Assembly (NCBI RefSeq): GCF_900129455.1
Contig: NZ_FQVU01000001.1
Location: 806,001 to 870,000 of the forward strand
Origin: Jatrophihabitans endophyticus
GTDB taxonomy: Bacteria > Actinomycetota > Actinomycetes > Mycobacteriales > Jatrophihabitantaceae
Reading direction: 5' to 3'
Length of the DNA stretch: 64,000 nt
In this document: in pieces, positions 42,079-50,965 of the stretch
Numbering within the stretch: the first letter of the stretch is position 1
Layout of the letters: each line of letters starts with the position of its first letter
The notes under the pieces: model-generated
What the model was told of the DNA's origin: nothing
Seen by the model: only the letters and a program-made list of their open reading frames with translations
Databases searched by the model: none
Program-made: the position numbers and the translations under genes

Positions 42079-44516
42079 CCCACGACATCACCGACCGATC
42101 GCCTCGCGACGGCCGCTTCCCGGTCGACCCCTGGCTCATCCGCGAGGTGGGGCTGGACCAGTCGTTCCTGCCGCAGTCCGAGTCGCTGTTCGCGCTGTCC
42201 AACGGTCACGTGGGCCTGCGCGGGAACCTCGACGAGGGCGATCCGAGCGGGCTGCCGGGCACGTACCTGAACTCGTTCTACGAGACCCGGCCGCTGCCCT
42301 ACGCCGAAGCCGGCTACGGCTACCCGGAGTCGGGCCAGACGGTGCTCAACGTGACCAACGGCAAGCTGATCCGGCTGCTCGTCGACGACGAGCCGCTCGA
42401 TCTGCGCTACGGCACGATCGAGAGTCACGAGCGCACCCTGGACATGAAGCGCGGCGTGCTCGAGCGCGAGCTGGTCTGGTGCTCGCCGTCGGGGACGCAC
42501 GTGCGGTTGCACACCAGTCGTCTCGTCTCGCTGCGGCGCCGTTCGCTCGTCGCGATCCGCTACCGCGTCACGGCGGTCGACAAGCGCGTGCGGGTCGTCA
42601 TGCAGTCCGAGCTCGTCGCCAACGAGCACGTGCCGGCGCAGTCGAAGGACCCGCGGGTGGCCGCGGTCGTCGAGCACGCGCTCAAGGCGGTCGAGAAGGG
42701 CGGCAAGCACGCCCGCGCACTGCTGGTGCACCGCACCGAGGGCAGCAGGCTGCAGATGGCCGCGCTCATGGACCACGTCGTGCACAGTCCCGACGGCAAC
42801 ATCACCGAGCTCGCGGTCGAGGACGACTGGGCGCGCTACACCTTCTCGACCGCGCTCGAACCCGACGACGAGCTCGACGTCACCAAGTTCGTCTCCTACG
42901 GCTGGTCCAGCCAGCGTTCGGTGCCGGCCCTGCGCGACCAGGTCACCGCCGCCATGGTGAGCGCCCTGCACGCCGGCTGGGACGGTGTGAAACGCGAACA
43001 GGAAGACGAGTTCGCGAAGTTCTGGGACGGTGCCGACGTCCGCATCGACGGCGACGACGAGCTGCAGCAGGCCGTCCGCTTCGGCATCTTCCACTCCTTC
43101 CAGGCCGGGGCGCGCGCCGAGCAGCGGGCGATCCCGGCCAAGGGGCTGACCGGTCCGGGCTACGACGGGCACGCCTTCTGGGACACCGAGATGTTCGTCC
43201 TCCCGCTGCTCACGGCCACCGATCCCGACGCCGCCGCCGATGCGCTGCGCTGGCGTGCGGCGACCCTCCAGCAGGCCCGCGAACGCGCCGGCACACTGCA
43301 CCTGTCCGGTGCGACGTTCCCCTGGCGCACCATCCGTGGCCACGAGTGCTCCGCGTACTGGCCCGCGGGCACGGCCGCCTTCCACGTCAACGCCGACGTC
43401 GCGGCCGCGGTGCTGCGCTACCTGCGCTGGACCGGTGACGAGAACTTCGAACGCGAGGTCGCGCTGCCCGTGCTCGTGGAGACCGCGCGGCTGTGGCGCT
43501 CGCTCGGCTACCACGGCGAGGACGGCTGCTTCCACATCGACGGCGTCACCGGACCCGACGAGTACAGCGCCGTCTCGCACGACAACGTCTACACCAACCT
43601 GCTCGCCGCGCAGAACCTCACCGGCGCGGCCGACGTGGTCGCCCGCTGGCACGACCAGGCGCAGGAGCTCGGGGTCACGGAGGACGAGACCGCCGAGTGG
43701 CGGCGCGCCGCCGACACCGTCGCGATCCCCTACAGCGAACGGCACGGGGTGCACGAGCAGTCCCGCGGCTTCACCGCGCTCGACGTGTGGGACTTCGCGG
43801 CGTCCGACCGCGATCACGCGTATCCGCTGCTGCTCAACGACTCGTACTTCGACCTCTATCGCAAGCAGGTCGTCAAGCAGGCCGACCTCGCGCTCGCGCT
43901 GCACTGGGCCGGCGACCGGTTCACCGCCGAGGAGAAGGCGCGCGACTTCGCCTACTACGAACCGCTCACCGTCCGCGACTCGTCACTGTCGGCGTGCACC
44001 CAGGCGGTCGTCGCGGCCGAGGTCGGGCACCTGGAGCTCGCCACCGCCTACCTCGCCGAGGCCGCGCTCATGGATCTGCACGATCTGAACAAGAACGGCG
44101 GCGACGGTCTGCACATCGCGTCGCTCGCCGGGGGGTGGCTCGCGGTCGTGGCGGGATTCGGCGGCATGCGCGACCACGGCGACCGGCTCACCTTCCGCCC
44201 GCAGCTCCCACCCGGCTGGCACGGTCTCGACTTCACGGTGCGCTACCGCGGTCACCATCTGCGCGTCGCGATCGGCCCCGACTCGGTGACGTACCGCGTC
44301 GAGGGCGATCCGGACGACGGGGGCAGCGTGCCGGTGACACATCTGTCCGGCGACGCAGCCGACGGTGGCGCGGGCGAGGACCTCGACGTCGCCGTCGGGT
44401 CGAGCGTCGAGCGGTCGTGGACTGCCGTCACCCCGTTGACCGAGACACCGGGCCAGCCCGCGGGCCGGGTGCCGGCCCGGGCGCAGTCGCGCTCGGCCAA
44501 CCGCTCCGCCGACTGA
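42075..44516 (+). CDS. GH65 glycoside phosphorylase (maltose/trehalose/kojibiose type)
   Basis: The 813-residue protein has the GH65 layout: N-terminal beta-sandwich ([30 protein letters not shown]), (alpha/alpha)6 barrel with the general acid Glu496 in [18 protein letters not shown], and phosphate-site motifs including [26 protein letters not shown] and [13 protein letters not shown]. It would split a maltose-, trehalose- or kojibiose-like disaccharide with phosphate, giving beta-glucose 1-phosphate. The exact linkage is not clear from sequence. The GTG start overlaps the phosphoglucomutase-like stop, so the pair forms a pathway module. Confidence 0.92.
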   Translation: MTHDITDRSPRDGRFPVDPWLIREVGLDQSFLPQSESLFALSNGHVGLRGNLDEGDPSGLPGTYLNSFYETRPLPYAEAGYGYPESGQTVLNVTNGKLIRLLVDDEPLDLRYGTIESHERTLDMKRGVLERELVWCSPSGTHVRLHTSRLVSLRRRSLVAIRYRVTAVDKRVRVVMQSELVANEHVPAQSKDPRVAAVVEHALKAVEKGGKHARALLVHRTEGSRLQMAALMDHVVHSPDGNITELAVEDDWARYTFSTALEPDDELDVTKFVSYGWSSQRSVPALRDQVTAAMVSALHAGWDGVKREQEDEFAKFWDGADVRIDGDDELQQAVRFGIFHSFQAGARAEQRAIPAKGLTGPGYDGHAFWDTEMFVLPLLTATDPDAAADALRWRAATLQQARERAGTLHLSGATFPWRTIRGHECSAYWPAGTAAFHVNADVAAAVLRYLRWTGDENFEREVALPVLVETARLWRSLGYHGEDGCFHIDGVTGPDEYSAVSHDNVYTNLLAAQNLTGAADVVARWHDQAQELGVTEDETAEWRRAADTVAIPYSERHGVHEQSRGFTALDVWDFAASDRDHAYPLLLNDSYFDLYRKQVVKQADLALALHWAGDRFTAEEKARDFAYYEPLTVRDSSLSACTQAVVAAEVGHLELATAYLAEAALMDLHDLNKNGGDGLHIASLAGGWLAVVAGFGGMRDHGDRLTFRPQLPPGWHGLDFTVRYRGHHLRVAIGPDSVTYRVEGDPDDGGSVPVTHLSGDAADGGAGEDLDVAVGSSVERSWTAVTPLTETPGQPAGRVPARAQSRSANRSAD

Positions 44517-44540
44517 CGCCCTCGCGACCCGTCGGTCGGC

Positions 44541-45032
44541 TCACGCCGGCTGTCGGAGCAGGTCCAGCAGACGACCGAGCACCGGGCCGCGCCAGCCACC
44601 ACCCATGAAGCTGCGAGCGAGTTGCTGAGTCGGGTCGTCGGCGTCGAATCCGGCGTGTTCGAGGACGAGGCGGGTGCCGTCTCCCTCGGCGTGCAACGTC
44701 CAGGTGACCGTGGTGTCCATCGCGTGCGACGGGTCCGCGTCGCGCCAGCTGATCCGAAGCCGCTGCTGCGGCACGAGATCCAGGACCTCGCAGGCGATCA
44801 GCCCGGAGAAGCCGGTCTGCGCGACCGGGCGGGCACGGAGGACGAACCTCGTGCCGACGACGGGTCGGAAGTCGTTGGGCATCAGCCATTCGGCCATCAG
44901 GTCCGGCGTGGTGAGCGCGCGCCACACCTTCGCAGGTGGGTGCGGGAAGTACTGGTCGACCTCGATGCGGGTGAGGTCATCGGTCGTCGTCGTCTCGTCA
45001 GTCGTCATCGTCATCCATTCGGTCGAGGACAC
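44541..45032 (-). CDS. SRPBCC (AHSA1-like) protein
   Basis: The 163-residue protein is an AHSA1/Bet v1-like hydrophobic-pocket fold (IEVDQYFPHPPAKVWRALTTPDLMAEWLMPNDF ... TWTLHAEGDGTRLVLEHAGFD). It follows the ArsR gene with overlapping reading frames (44998-45032). ArsR plus AHSA1 is a frequent operon in actinobacteria whose ligand is unknown. An internal ATG a few codons in is also a possible start. Confidence 0.88.
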   Translation of the reverse strand: MSSTEWMTMTTDETTTTDDLTRIEVDQYFPHPPAKVWRALTTPDLMAEWLMPNDFRPVVGTRFVLRARPVAQTGFSGLIACEVLDLVPQQRLRISWRDADPSHAMDTTVTWTLHAEGDGTRLVLEHAGFDADDPTQQLARSFMGGGWRGPVLGRLLDLLRQPA

Positions 45033-45342
45033 CGCCCAGCGCGGTCATCCGATCTCGCCAGAACCGCTCGTACGGTGTGAGCCACTCGACGAGCTCTGCC
45101 AACGGCTCCCCGGTGACGCGGTAGAAGCGGTGCCGACCCTGCTGTCGCTCCTCGATCAGACCCGCCTCCCGCAACGTCCGCAGGTGTTCGGACACACTCG
45201 GCCGGGCCATGTCGAACCGGCCGGCGAGGTCGCCCGCCGTGTGGTCGCCGCCGAGCAGTGCGTCGAGGATCTCTCGTCGGGTGGGGTTCGCGAGCGCGCC
45301 GAACACGTCGTCCAGCGGCTCGCTCTTCAGGCGGCGGGGCAC
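44998..45342 (-). CDS. ArsR-family winged-helix repressor
   Basis: From a GTG at 45342 the product has 114 residues with the ArsR core (LDDVFGALANPTRREILDALL ... ARPSVSEHLRTLREAGLIEERQQGRHRFYRVT). No CxC metal motif is present in the recognition region, so it is of the non-metal type often paired with AHSA1 proteins. The frame is open further up to 45426 and the true start is uncertain. An inverted repeat at 45430-45445 is the likely operator. It probably represses itself and the downstream SRPBCC gene. Confidence 0.85.
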   Translation of the reverse strand: MPRRLKSEPLDDVFGALANPTRREILDALLGGDHTAGDLAGRFDMARPSVSEHLRTLREAGLIEERQQGRHRFYRVTGEPLAELVEWLTPYERFWRDRMTALGGVLDRMDDDDD

Positions 45343-45416
45343 CGGCGGTCGGTCCGCAGCGGGGAGCCGTTGCCGTCCGGGTCGGCGAGCGTCGCCTGCA
45401 CGGTGCCGATGGTCAT
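45327..45416 (-). pseudogene. 29-codon frame resembling a VOC-protein end; leader or remnant
   Basis: An ATG at 45416 opens a 29-residue frame containing QATLADPDGN, the C-terminal signature of glyoxalase/VOC proteins. VOC genes often join ArsR/AHSA1 operons. The frame ends inside the start of the ArsR gene. It may be the decayed end of a VOC gene or a short leader peptide. The evidence is one motif. Confidence 0.3.
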
Positions 45417-45429
45417 GCCACCACAATAG

Positions 45430-45445
45430 GTAGGTTTTCTCCTAC
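45430..45445. promoter_or_regulatory. candidate ArsR operator
   Basis: GTAGG-TTTTCT-CCTAC (45430-45445), an AT-rich inverted repeat between the ArsR gene and the DUF222 gene, fits an ArsR-type operator. It lies 85 bp above the chosen ArsR start, overlapping the probable promoter. Confidence 0.5.
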
Positions 45446-45575
45446 GCGTCAACAGCAGGCTTTCTGCACCGTCCCTCGGTGACGACGACGGAGAACCCGG
45501 GCGCACAATCCTCGTCCGTCCACAGGCCGGTCTCGACGGTTGTCGAGTGTCTTGTCCGACGGTAGAATCGAACGC

Positions 45576-46853
45576 ATGACCACAACGCTCGGTGACGCGG
45601 CGGACTCGCTGCTGACTACCGAGCTGTCGTCGTGGGACGAGTCCTGCCTGCTGGACACCTGGCGTGAGGTGGAGCGGCTGCGGAACCGGCTCGCGGCGAT
45701 GGAGCATCGCTTCGTGGCGGAGGCGGAGCGGCGGGGGTTGCCGTTCACGTACGGGGCGCGGAACACGGCGGCGTTCGTGCGGGCGCTGTTGCGGGTGCAT
45801 CCGCGCGAGGCGGTGGCGCGGGTGGCTGCCGCGTCGGCGGCGGCGCCGGTGACCACGTTGACCGGTGAGGTGGTGCCGGCGCCGTTCCCGCGGGTCGCGG
45901 CCGCGCAGGCCGAGGGCACGATCTCACCCCGCCATGCACAGACGATCGTCGCCGCCGTGGAGCGGCTGCCCGACGTGGTGCAGGTCGAGCACGGCGCCCG
46001 CGTCGAACAGGACTTGGTCGAGTACGCCGAGCAGTTCGATCCGCACCAGTTGGGGACGCTCGCGCTGCGGGTGACGACGCTGCTCGATCAGGACGGCACC
46101 CTGGCCGACGTCGCCTACCGCGAGCGGCACCGGGACCTGACGATCCGGCAACGCCCCGACGGGTCCGCGTCGATCACCGGCGAGGCGACCGCCGAGCTGG
46201 CCGAACGGCTGCTCACCGTACTGGACGCCTTGGCCGCGCCGAGACCCGCCGAAGGCGGGGTGCGGGATCCGCGCACCGCGGGGCAGCGCCGCCACGACGG
46301 CCTGCTCGACGCCCTCGATCTCGTGCAGCGGGCCGAACTGCTTCCGACCGTCGCGGGCATCTCCACGACGGTGTTGTTGACCGCGTCGGCCGAGGATTGG
46401 CAGACCGGCGGCGGCGTCACGACGACGGGTCACGGCGCGATCCTCCCCACCCGGGAGGCCATCCGCCTCTCCGGCGGCGACACCCGGGTGATGAACGTCG
46501 ATCTCGACGGGCACGGCGCGGTCACCGGCCACACCGATGCGCGCAGACTGTTCACCGAGACCCAGCGCCTCGCCCTGATCGCCCGCGACGGCGGCTGCAC
46601 CTTCCCCGGCTGCGACGTCCCCCCGGCCTGGACCCAAGCCCACCACGTGATCGACCACGCCCGAGGCGGCCCGACGACCATCGCCAACGGCACCCTCGTC
46701 TGCGGCCACCACCACCGACACCACCAGAGACAAGGCTGGCAATCGGTCATGAGAGACGGCCGACCCGCCTGGCTCCCTCCACCCTGGCTCGACCCCCACC
46801 GACGACCCCGGACCAACCCGCGCTACCGGACCGGAGCCGACCGCACCGACTAG
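45576..46853 (+). CDS. DUF222 and HNH endonuclease-type protein (13E12 family)
   Basis: The 425-residue protein has the DUF222 helical domain (residues about 20-300) and a C-terminal HNH nuclease domain with CTFPGCDVPPAWTQAHHVIDHARGGPT ... LVCGHHHRHHQ, in which Cys and His residues hold zinc and the catalytic His lies in AHHV. This is the 13E12-repeat family, present in many paralogues in actinobacterial genomes; its role (mobile nuclease, defence or competence) is not settled. The ATG at 45576 is preceded by ATCGAACGC, recalling the conserved lead-in of the family. It overlaps the convergent membrane protein by 4 bp (CTAG). Confidence 0.88.
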   Translation: MTTTLGDAADSLLTTELSSWDESCLLDTWREVERLRNRLAAMEHRFVAEAERRGLPFTYGARNTAAFVRALLRVHPREAVARVAAASAAAPVTTLTGEVVPAPFPRVAAAQAEGTISPRHAQTIVAAVERLPDVVQVEHGARVEQDLVEYAEQFDPHQLGTLALRVTTLLDQDGTLADVAYRERHRDLTIRQRPDGSASITGEATAELAERLLTVLDALAAPRPAEGGVRDPRTAGQRRHDGLLDALDLVQRAELLPTVAGISTTVLLTASAEDWQTGGGVTTTGHGAILPTREAIRLSGGDTRVMNVDLDGHGAVTGHTDARRLFTETQRLALIARDGGCTFPGCDVPPAWTQAHHVIDHARGGPTTIANGTLVCGHHHRHHQRQGWQSVMRDGRPAWLPPPWLDPHRRPRTNPRYRTGADRTD

Positions 46854-47371
46854 TGGTGCTGTCCGGGCCGGCTCCGCCCGCGCGCCGGATCGTCGTCGGT
46901 GTCGGGGCGGCGGACGACGGCCGCCGGCATCACCACCCAGGTGACGACCGTGACCAGACCGAGCGCGCCGGTGATGCCGATGCCCCACCCGATGCCGACG
47001 ACGACGGTGGTGATGAGCAGCACCGCACAGACGATCGCGATCCCGAGGAACGCGAGTCCGGCGACGGCCAATCGCCCCGTGATCATCACGAGCTCGTCCT
47101 TGCGGTGCCTCGCGAAGAGCACCCGGTGGGCGGCGACGGGAGCGATGAGCAGGACGGCCGCGAAGGCAGCGCTCGCGAGGGTGACGACGTAGCGGGTCCG
47201 CTCGGCGTCCGACAGTGTGGTGAAGCGTTGCTGAAAGGCGATGCCCAGCAGGAACGCGAAGAGGATCTGCACGCCGGTCTGCGCGACCCGCAGCTCCTGC
47301 AGCAGTTCGGCGTAGTTGCGGTCGAAGCGATGCGCCGCCGACTCGTCGCGCTCGTAACCCCGATGCGTCAC
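46850..47371 (-). CDS. DUF6328-like four-span membrane protein
   Basis: The 173-residue protein opens with NYAELLQELRVAQTGVQILFAFLLGIAFQQRF, followed by three more hydrophobic segments. It resembles the actinobacterial DUF6328 membrane proteins. Function is unknown. It is divergent from the Holin-X gene at 47484, with a 112-bp gap, and may share stress regulation. Confidence 0.75.
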   Translation of the reverse strand: MTHRGYERDESAAHRFDRNYAELLQELRVAQTGVQILFAFLLGIAFQQRFTTLSDAERTRYVVTLASAAFAAVLLIAPVAAHRVLFARHRKDELVMITGRLAVAGLAFLGIAIVCAVLLITTVVVGIGWGIGITGALGLVTVVTWVVMPAAVVRRPDTDDDPARGRSRPGQHH

Positions 47372-47483
47372 GTCACCCGTCCCGTCCGTTGCCGACGCCG
47401 GAGGGGATACCCGGTCACGGGACGATCTGTCCCGCCGCCCCGTACACCGTTACTTTCGGGGCCGGAGTGGGGACTCATCCGGC

Positions 47484-47906
47484 ATGACGTCATCAGCACC
47501 GCGGCCGGCCGGGTCCGCCACCGACGACGCGTCCATCGGCCAGCTCGCCTCCCAGCTCAGCGAACAGGTGTCGCGGCTCGTGCGCGACGAGCTCGCGCTC
47601 GCCCAGGCCGAGACCAAGGAGAAGGGCAAGAAGCTCGGGGTGGGCGCGGGAGCCTTCGGCGGCACCGCCGTGCTGGCCCTCTACGCGCTCGGCGTGTTGA
47701 TCGCCGCCGCCGTGCTCGGCCTCGCCACCGCCGTCGATGCCTGGCTCGCCGCCGTCATCGTGGGCGTGGTGCTGCTGCTGATCGCCGGTGTGCTCGCTCT
47801 CGTGGGCAAGAGCAACGTGAGCAAGGCCAGTCCGCCGGTGCCGACCGACGCGATCCACAGCGTCCAGGCCGACGTCGATGCCGTGAAGGGTGCCGTCAAG
47901 CGATGA
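47484..47906 (+). CDS. phage-holin-like (Holin-X) membrane protein, second copy
   Basis: The 140-residue protein has the same build as 2804-3250: an amphipathic helix (LSEQVSRLVRDELALAQAETKEKGKK) and two membrane spans (about 52-78 and 84-108). Its stop overlaps the ATG of a 15-codon frame, which in turn overlaps the DUF3618 start. It is the second Holin-X/DUF3618 unit in the window. Confidence 0.82.
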   Translation: MTSSAPRPAGSATDDASIGQLASQLSEQVSRLVRDELALAQAETKEKGKKLGVGAGAFGGTAVLALYALGVLIAAAVLGLATAVDAWLAAVIVGVVLLLIAGVLALVGKSNVSKASPPVPTDAIHSVQADVDAVKGAVKR

Positions 47907-47950
47907 CCACGATGACCACGACGGCCGCGACCAAGCGAGGGAAGCGATGA
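47903..47950 (+). CDS. 15-codon mini-ORF translationally coupled at both ends
   Basis: ATG at 47903 overlaps the Holin-X stop as ATGA. The frame encodes MTTMTTTAATKRGKR and stops with ATGA over the DUF3618 start at 47947. Both overlaps have the form of true coupled genes. The peptide is basic and Thr-rich. It may be a real peptide or only a coupling bridge. Confidence 0.4.
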   Translation: MTTMTTTAATKRGKR

Positions 47951-48426
47951 GCGACGAGACGAGCACCGCCGGCGCCGCCGGGGCACCCCAGGGTGATGCC
48001 ACGAAGCGCGCCGACACGAGCGCCGACACGAGCGCCGACCGGGCGAAGGACGCGGCCACCGCGGGTGCCGCCGGGGCGCCGCAGGACGGTGCCCCCAAGA
48101 ACCCCGACGAGATCAAGGCCGACATCGAGCAGACCCGCGCCCAGCTGGCGGAGACCGCCGACGCGCTGGCCGCGAAGCTGGACGTCAAGTCGCAGGCCGG
48201 CAAGAAGGTGCACGAGGTCGGCGAGAAGGCCTCGGCCAAGTACGACTCGGCGAAGCAGTCCGCACCGGCGCCGGTGCAACAGGCCCTCGGCAAGGTCGAG
48301 CATGCTGGCGCGCCGGTCGTGGCCAAGGCGGCCGAGGACAAGAAGCGGACGGCACTGATCGTCGGCGGCGCCGTGGCCGTGGTCTTCGTCGCCCTGCGCA
48401 TCAAGAAGCGTCGCTCGTCGTCCTGA
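47947..48426 (+). CDS. DUF3618 protein, second copy
   Basis: The 159-residue protein has an Ala/Thr/Asp-rich start containing the repeat GAAGAPQ, then the DUF3618 signature (NPDEIKADIEQTRAQLAETADALAAKLDV), and a C-terminal membrane helix (ALIVGGAVAVVFVALRIKKR). It is shorter than the copy at 3247-3900 and lacks that gene's long C-terminal repeat region. Operon with the Holin-X gene. Confidence 0.82.
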   Translation: MSDETSTAGAAGAPQGDATKRADTSADTSADRAKDAATAGAAGAPQDGAPKNPDEIKADIEQTRAQLAETADALAAKLDVKSQAGKKVHEVGEKASAKYDSAKQSAPAPVQQALGKVEHAGAPVVAKAAEDKKRTALIVGGAVAVVFVALRIKKRRSSS

Positions 48427-48460
48427 CCTGGCACCGCCGCGCAGCAGGGACGCTGCCGGG

Positions 48461-49183
48461 ATGACGTCGCCACGCCGGCCGTTGCCGATCGCCGCAACGG
48501 CCGGCGTGGCGTTTCTCGTCCTGACCGCCCTCGTGGCGACGCGGTGGTCGCCGCTGCTGTCGCTCGACCGGGCCACCGCCGACACGCTCGACCGCGCGAC
48601 GGCGCCGCATCCGCTGCTCGTGCACGCCTGGCGCACGATCAGCGCCGTGGGTCAACCGCTCACCTGGCAGCTCGTGTCGCTGACGGTCGCGATCCTGCTG
48701 TGGCGCGCGGGCGCGGTCCGACGGGCCGTCCTCGTCGCGGGATCGGTGCTGGTGGCCGGTCTGCTCAGCCGCATCGTCAAGGCGCTGGTCGGGCGCGCAC
48801 GGCCCACCGTGCCGGACCCGATCGCCCACGCCGGCGGGTACTCCTTCCCGAGCGGGCACTCGCTGCTGTCGTTCGTCGCCGTGGGGGCCCTGCTGATCGT
48901 CGCCGTCCCCCGACTGGCCGGGGCCGCGCGGATGGTCACCCTCGCCGCCGGCGCGCTCGTCGTCGTCCTCGTCGGCGTCAGCCGACTGACCCTCGGGGTC
49001 CACTACGCGAGCGACGTCGTGGCCGCCTGGCTGCTGGGCACGGCCTGGCTCGCCATCGCGCTGGCCGCGCTGCGGCGGCCGCTGCCCGGCCGACGGCTCA
49101 CCGGCCGGCCGCGTACCCCTGTGCGCCCCGCGGATTGGCGCCGGCGCGCAAGACGCCGTCGGGGTCGCGAGAGACCGCGCTGA
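48461..49183 (+). CDS. PAP2-superfamily phosphatase
   Basis: The 240-residue membrane protein has the three PAP2 catalytic motifs: KALVGRARP, PSGHS and SRLTLGVHYASDV, placed between hydrophobic spans. The family removes phosphate from lipid phosphates such as phosphatidic acid or polyprenyl diphosphate. The C-terminal tail is strongly basic ([14 protein letters not shown]). It overlaps the end of the gamma-glutamyltransferase gene on the opposite strand by 86 bp. Confidence 0.9.
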   Translation: MTSPRRPLPIAATAGVAFLVLTALVATRWSPLLSLDRATADTLDRATAPHPLLVHAWRTISAVGQPLTWQLVSLTVAILLWRAGAVRRAVLVAGSVLVAGLLSRIVKALVGRARPTVPDPIAHAGGYSFPSGHSLLSFVAVGALLIVAVPRLAGAARMVTLAAGALVVVLVGVSRLTLGVHYASDVVAAWLLGTAWLAIALAALRRPLPGRRLTGRPRTPVRPADWRRRARRRRGRERPR

Positions 49184-50894
49184 GCCGGCCGAGCGTCCAC
49201 CCGTCCACGACGGTGACGTCGTGGCCGCGGCGGCGCAGCTCGGCGATCGTCCCCGCCCCGACCCGCTCCTCGACGACGGCGCCGCGCGGGCTCGCGTCGC
49301 GCGGGAAGAACGACGACGGGAAGTGCGTGCTGTGCCACGTCGCGGCGTCGATCGCGGCCTGCAGGTTCAGCCCGAACACGGTGTGGAACAGCCAGAACTG
49401 CAGCTGCCACTGATCCTGCTGGTCCCCGCCCGGCGTGCCGAACGCCAGGTACGGTGCGCCGTCGCGGAGCGCAAGCGACGGCGACAGCGTGGTGCGCGGG
49501 CGCTTGCCGGGCGCCACCGAGTTCGGCAACCCGGGCTGCACGCTGAACATCTGTGCGCGTGTCCCCAGCCCGAAGCCGAGCGACGGGACGACGGGCGAGC
49601 TCTGCAGCCAGCCCCCGCTCGGGGTCGCCGAGATCATGTTGCCGAAACGGTCGACGACGTCGACGTGGCACGTGTCGCCGCGGGTACCGCCCCGCGCGTC
49701 GACGGCGGGGCCGACGTCGATCGTCGGCTCACCGGTGCCCGCCGCACCCTCGGCGACGCCGAAGCGGGCCAGCACCGGCTCGCGCCCGTCGGGACGGCCG
49801 GGTCGCAGGTCACGGCTCGCCTCGTCCCCCACCAGCGCGCGGCGCTCGTCGGCGTACGCGCTCGACAACAACGTGGCGAGCGGGACGTCGGGAACGTCGC
49901 CGTAGAACGCCTCCCGGTCGGCGAAGGCCAGCTTCGCGCACTCCAGCACGACGTGGACGAGCTGCGGGTCGTTCACGCCGGTGTCGGCGAGGTCGAAGCC
50001 GGCGAGCAGCGCGAGCTGCTGCAGCAGCACCGGTCCCTGCCCCCAGGCCGCCGTCTTCGCCACCCGGTAGCGGCCCACGTCGAGCGTCGCCGGCGCCTCG
50101 AGCGGGGTCTGCCACCGGGCGAGGTCGGCGGCCGTGAGCACGCCCGCGTGCGGCGTGCCCGACGTGTCCATCAGCGGCGTCCGCACGAACTGCTCGATCG
50201 CCGCGGCGACGCCACCGCGGTAGAACTCGTCGCGGGCCGCGGCGATGCCCGCCCCCCGGTCGCCGGCCGCGGCGGCGATGCCGGCGAGCCGTTCGTACGT
50301 GTCGGCCAGTGCGGGGTTCGTCAGCCGCGACCCGACGGCGGGCACCGTGCCGCCGGGCAGCCACACCGCCGCCGACGTCGGCCAGTGGTCGCGGAACAGC
50401 TGCTCGACCGCGGTGATCGTGCGCGCGATCGCCGGCAACACCGGGTACCCGCGCCGTGCGTACCCGATCGCGGGCGCGAGGACGTCGGGCAGCGACATCG
50501 ACCCGAACCGGTCGAGCAGCGTGCACCACGCGTCGAAGGACCCGGGCACGGTCGCGGCGAGGTGCCCGGTGCCGGGCACGAGGTCGAGGCCGAGGTCGGC
50601 GAACAGCTCCGGCGTCGCCGCGGCTGGTGCCGGCCCCTGCCCGGCCACCACCTGCACGTCGGCGCTCCCCGCCGTCGCCACCAGCATCGGCACCTCACCA
50701 CCGGGCCCGTTCAGGTGCGGCTCGACGACCTGCAGCGTGAAGCCGGCCGCGGCCGCCGCGTCGAAGGCGTTCCCACCGCGCTCCAGCACGCCCATGCCGA
50801 CGGCGGACGCGAGCCAGTGCGTCGAGCCGACCATGCCGAAGTCGCCGACCAGCTCGGGACGGGTGGTCATCGAGGGTGTCGCGCCGCTGCTCAC
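49098..50894 (-). CDS. gamma-glutamyltransferase family protein
   Basis: The 598-residue protein shows the Ntn-hydrolase build of gamma-glutamyltransferases: FDAAAAAGFTLQVVEPHLNGPGGEVPML (large subunit), KLAFADREAFYGD, and the autoprocessing site GGTRGDTCHVDVVDRFGN, in which Thr is the nucleophile. Later SPSLALRDGAPYLAFGTPGGDQQDQ is typical. It would hydrolyse gamma-glutamyl bonds or a related amide. There is no signal peptide, so it is cytoplasmic, unlike E. coli Ggt. A GTG at 50894 with AGGA is taken as start; an ATG at 50870 is possible. Confidence 0.88.
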   Translation of the reverse strand: MSSGATPSMTTRPELVGDFGMVGSTHWLASAVGMGVLERGGNAFDAAAAAGFTLQVVEPHLNGPGGEVPMLVATAGSADVQVVAGQGPAPAAATPELFADLGLDLVPGTGHLAATVPGSFDAWCTLLDRFGSMSLPDVLAPAIGYARRGYPVLPAIARTITAVEQLFRDHWPTSAAVWLPGGTVPAVGSRLTNPALADTYERLAGIAAAAGDRGAGIAAARDEFYRGGVAAAIEQFVRTPLMDTSGTPHAGVLTAADLARWQTPLEAPATLDVGRYRVAKTAAWGQGPVLLQQLALLAGFDLADTGVNDPQLVHVVLECAKLAFADREAFYGDVPDVPLATLLSSAYADERRALVGDEASRDLRPGRPDGREPVLARFGVAEGAAGTGEPTIDVGPAVDARGGTRGDTCHVDVVDRFGNMISATPSGGWLQSSPVVPSLGFGLGTRAQMFSVQPGLPNSVAPGKRPRTTLSPSLALRDGAPYLAFGTPGGDQQDQWQLQFWLFHTVFGLNLQAAIDAATWHSTHFPSSFFPRDASPRGAVVEERVGAGTIAELRRRGHDVTVVDGWTLGRLSAVSRDPDGVLRAGANPRGAQGYAAGR

Positions 50895-50965
50895 ACCGTC
50901 ATCCTGCCCCGGTGCCGGTTGTGGCTTCCCACGGTGAGCCGCATGCGCATGGTGGGATGGCCGGC

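Noticed and set aside
47401-47483. SigF-type promoter (GGGTAT present on the minus strand at 47407-47412)
   Set aside because: No matching GTTT-like -35 is found at the right spacing on that strand, so the hexamer alone is not enough.
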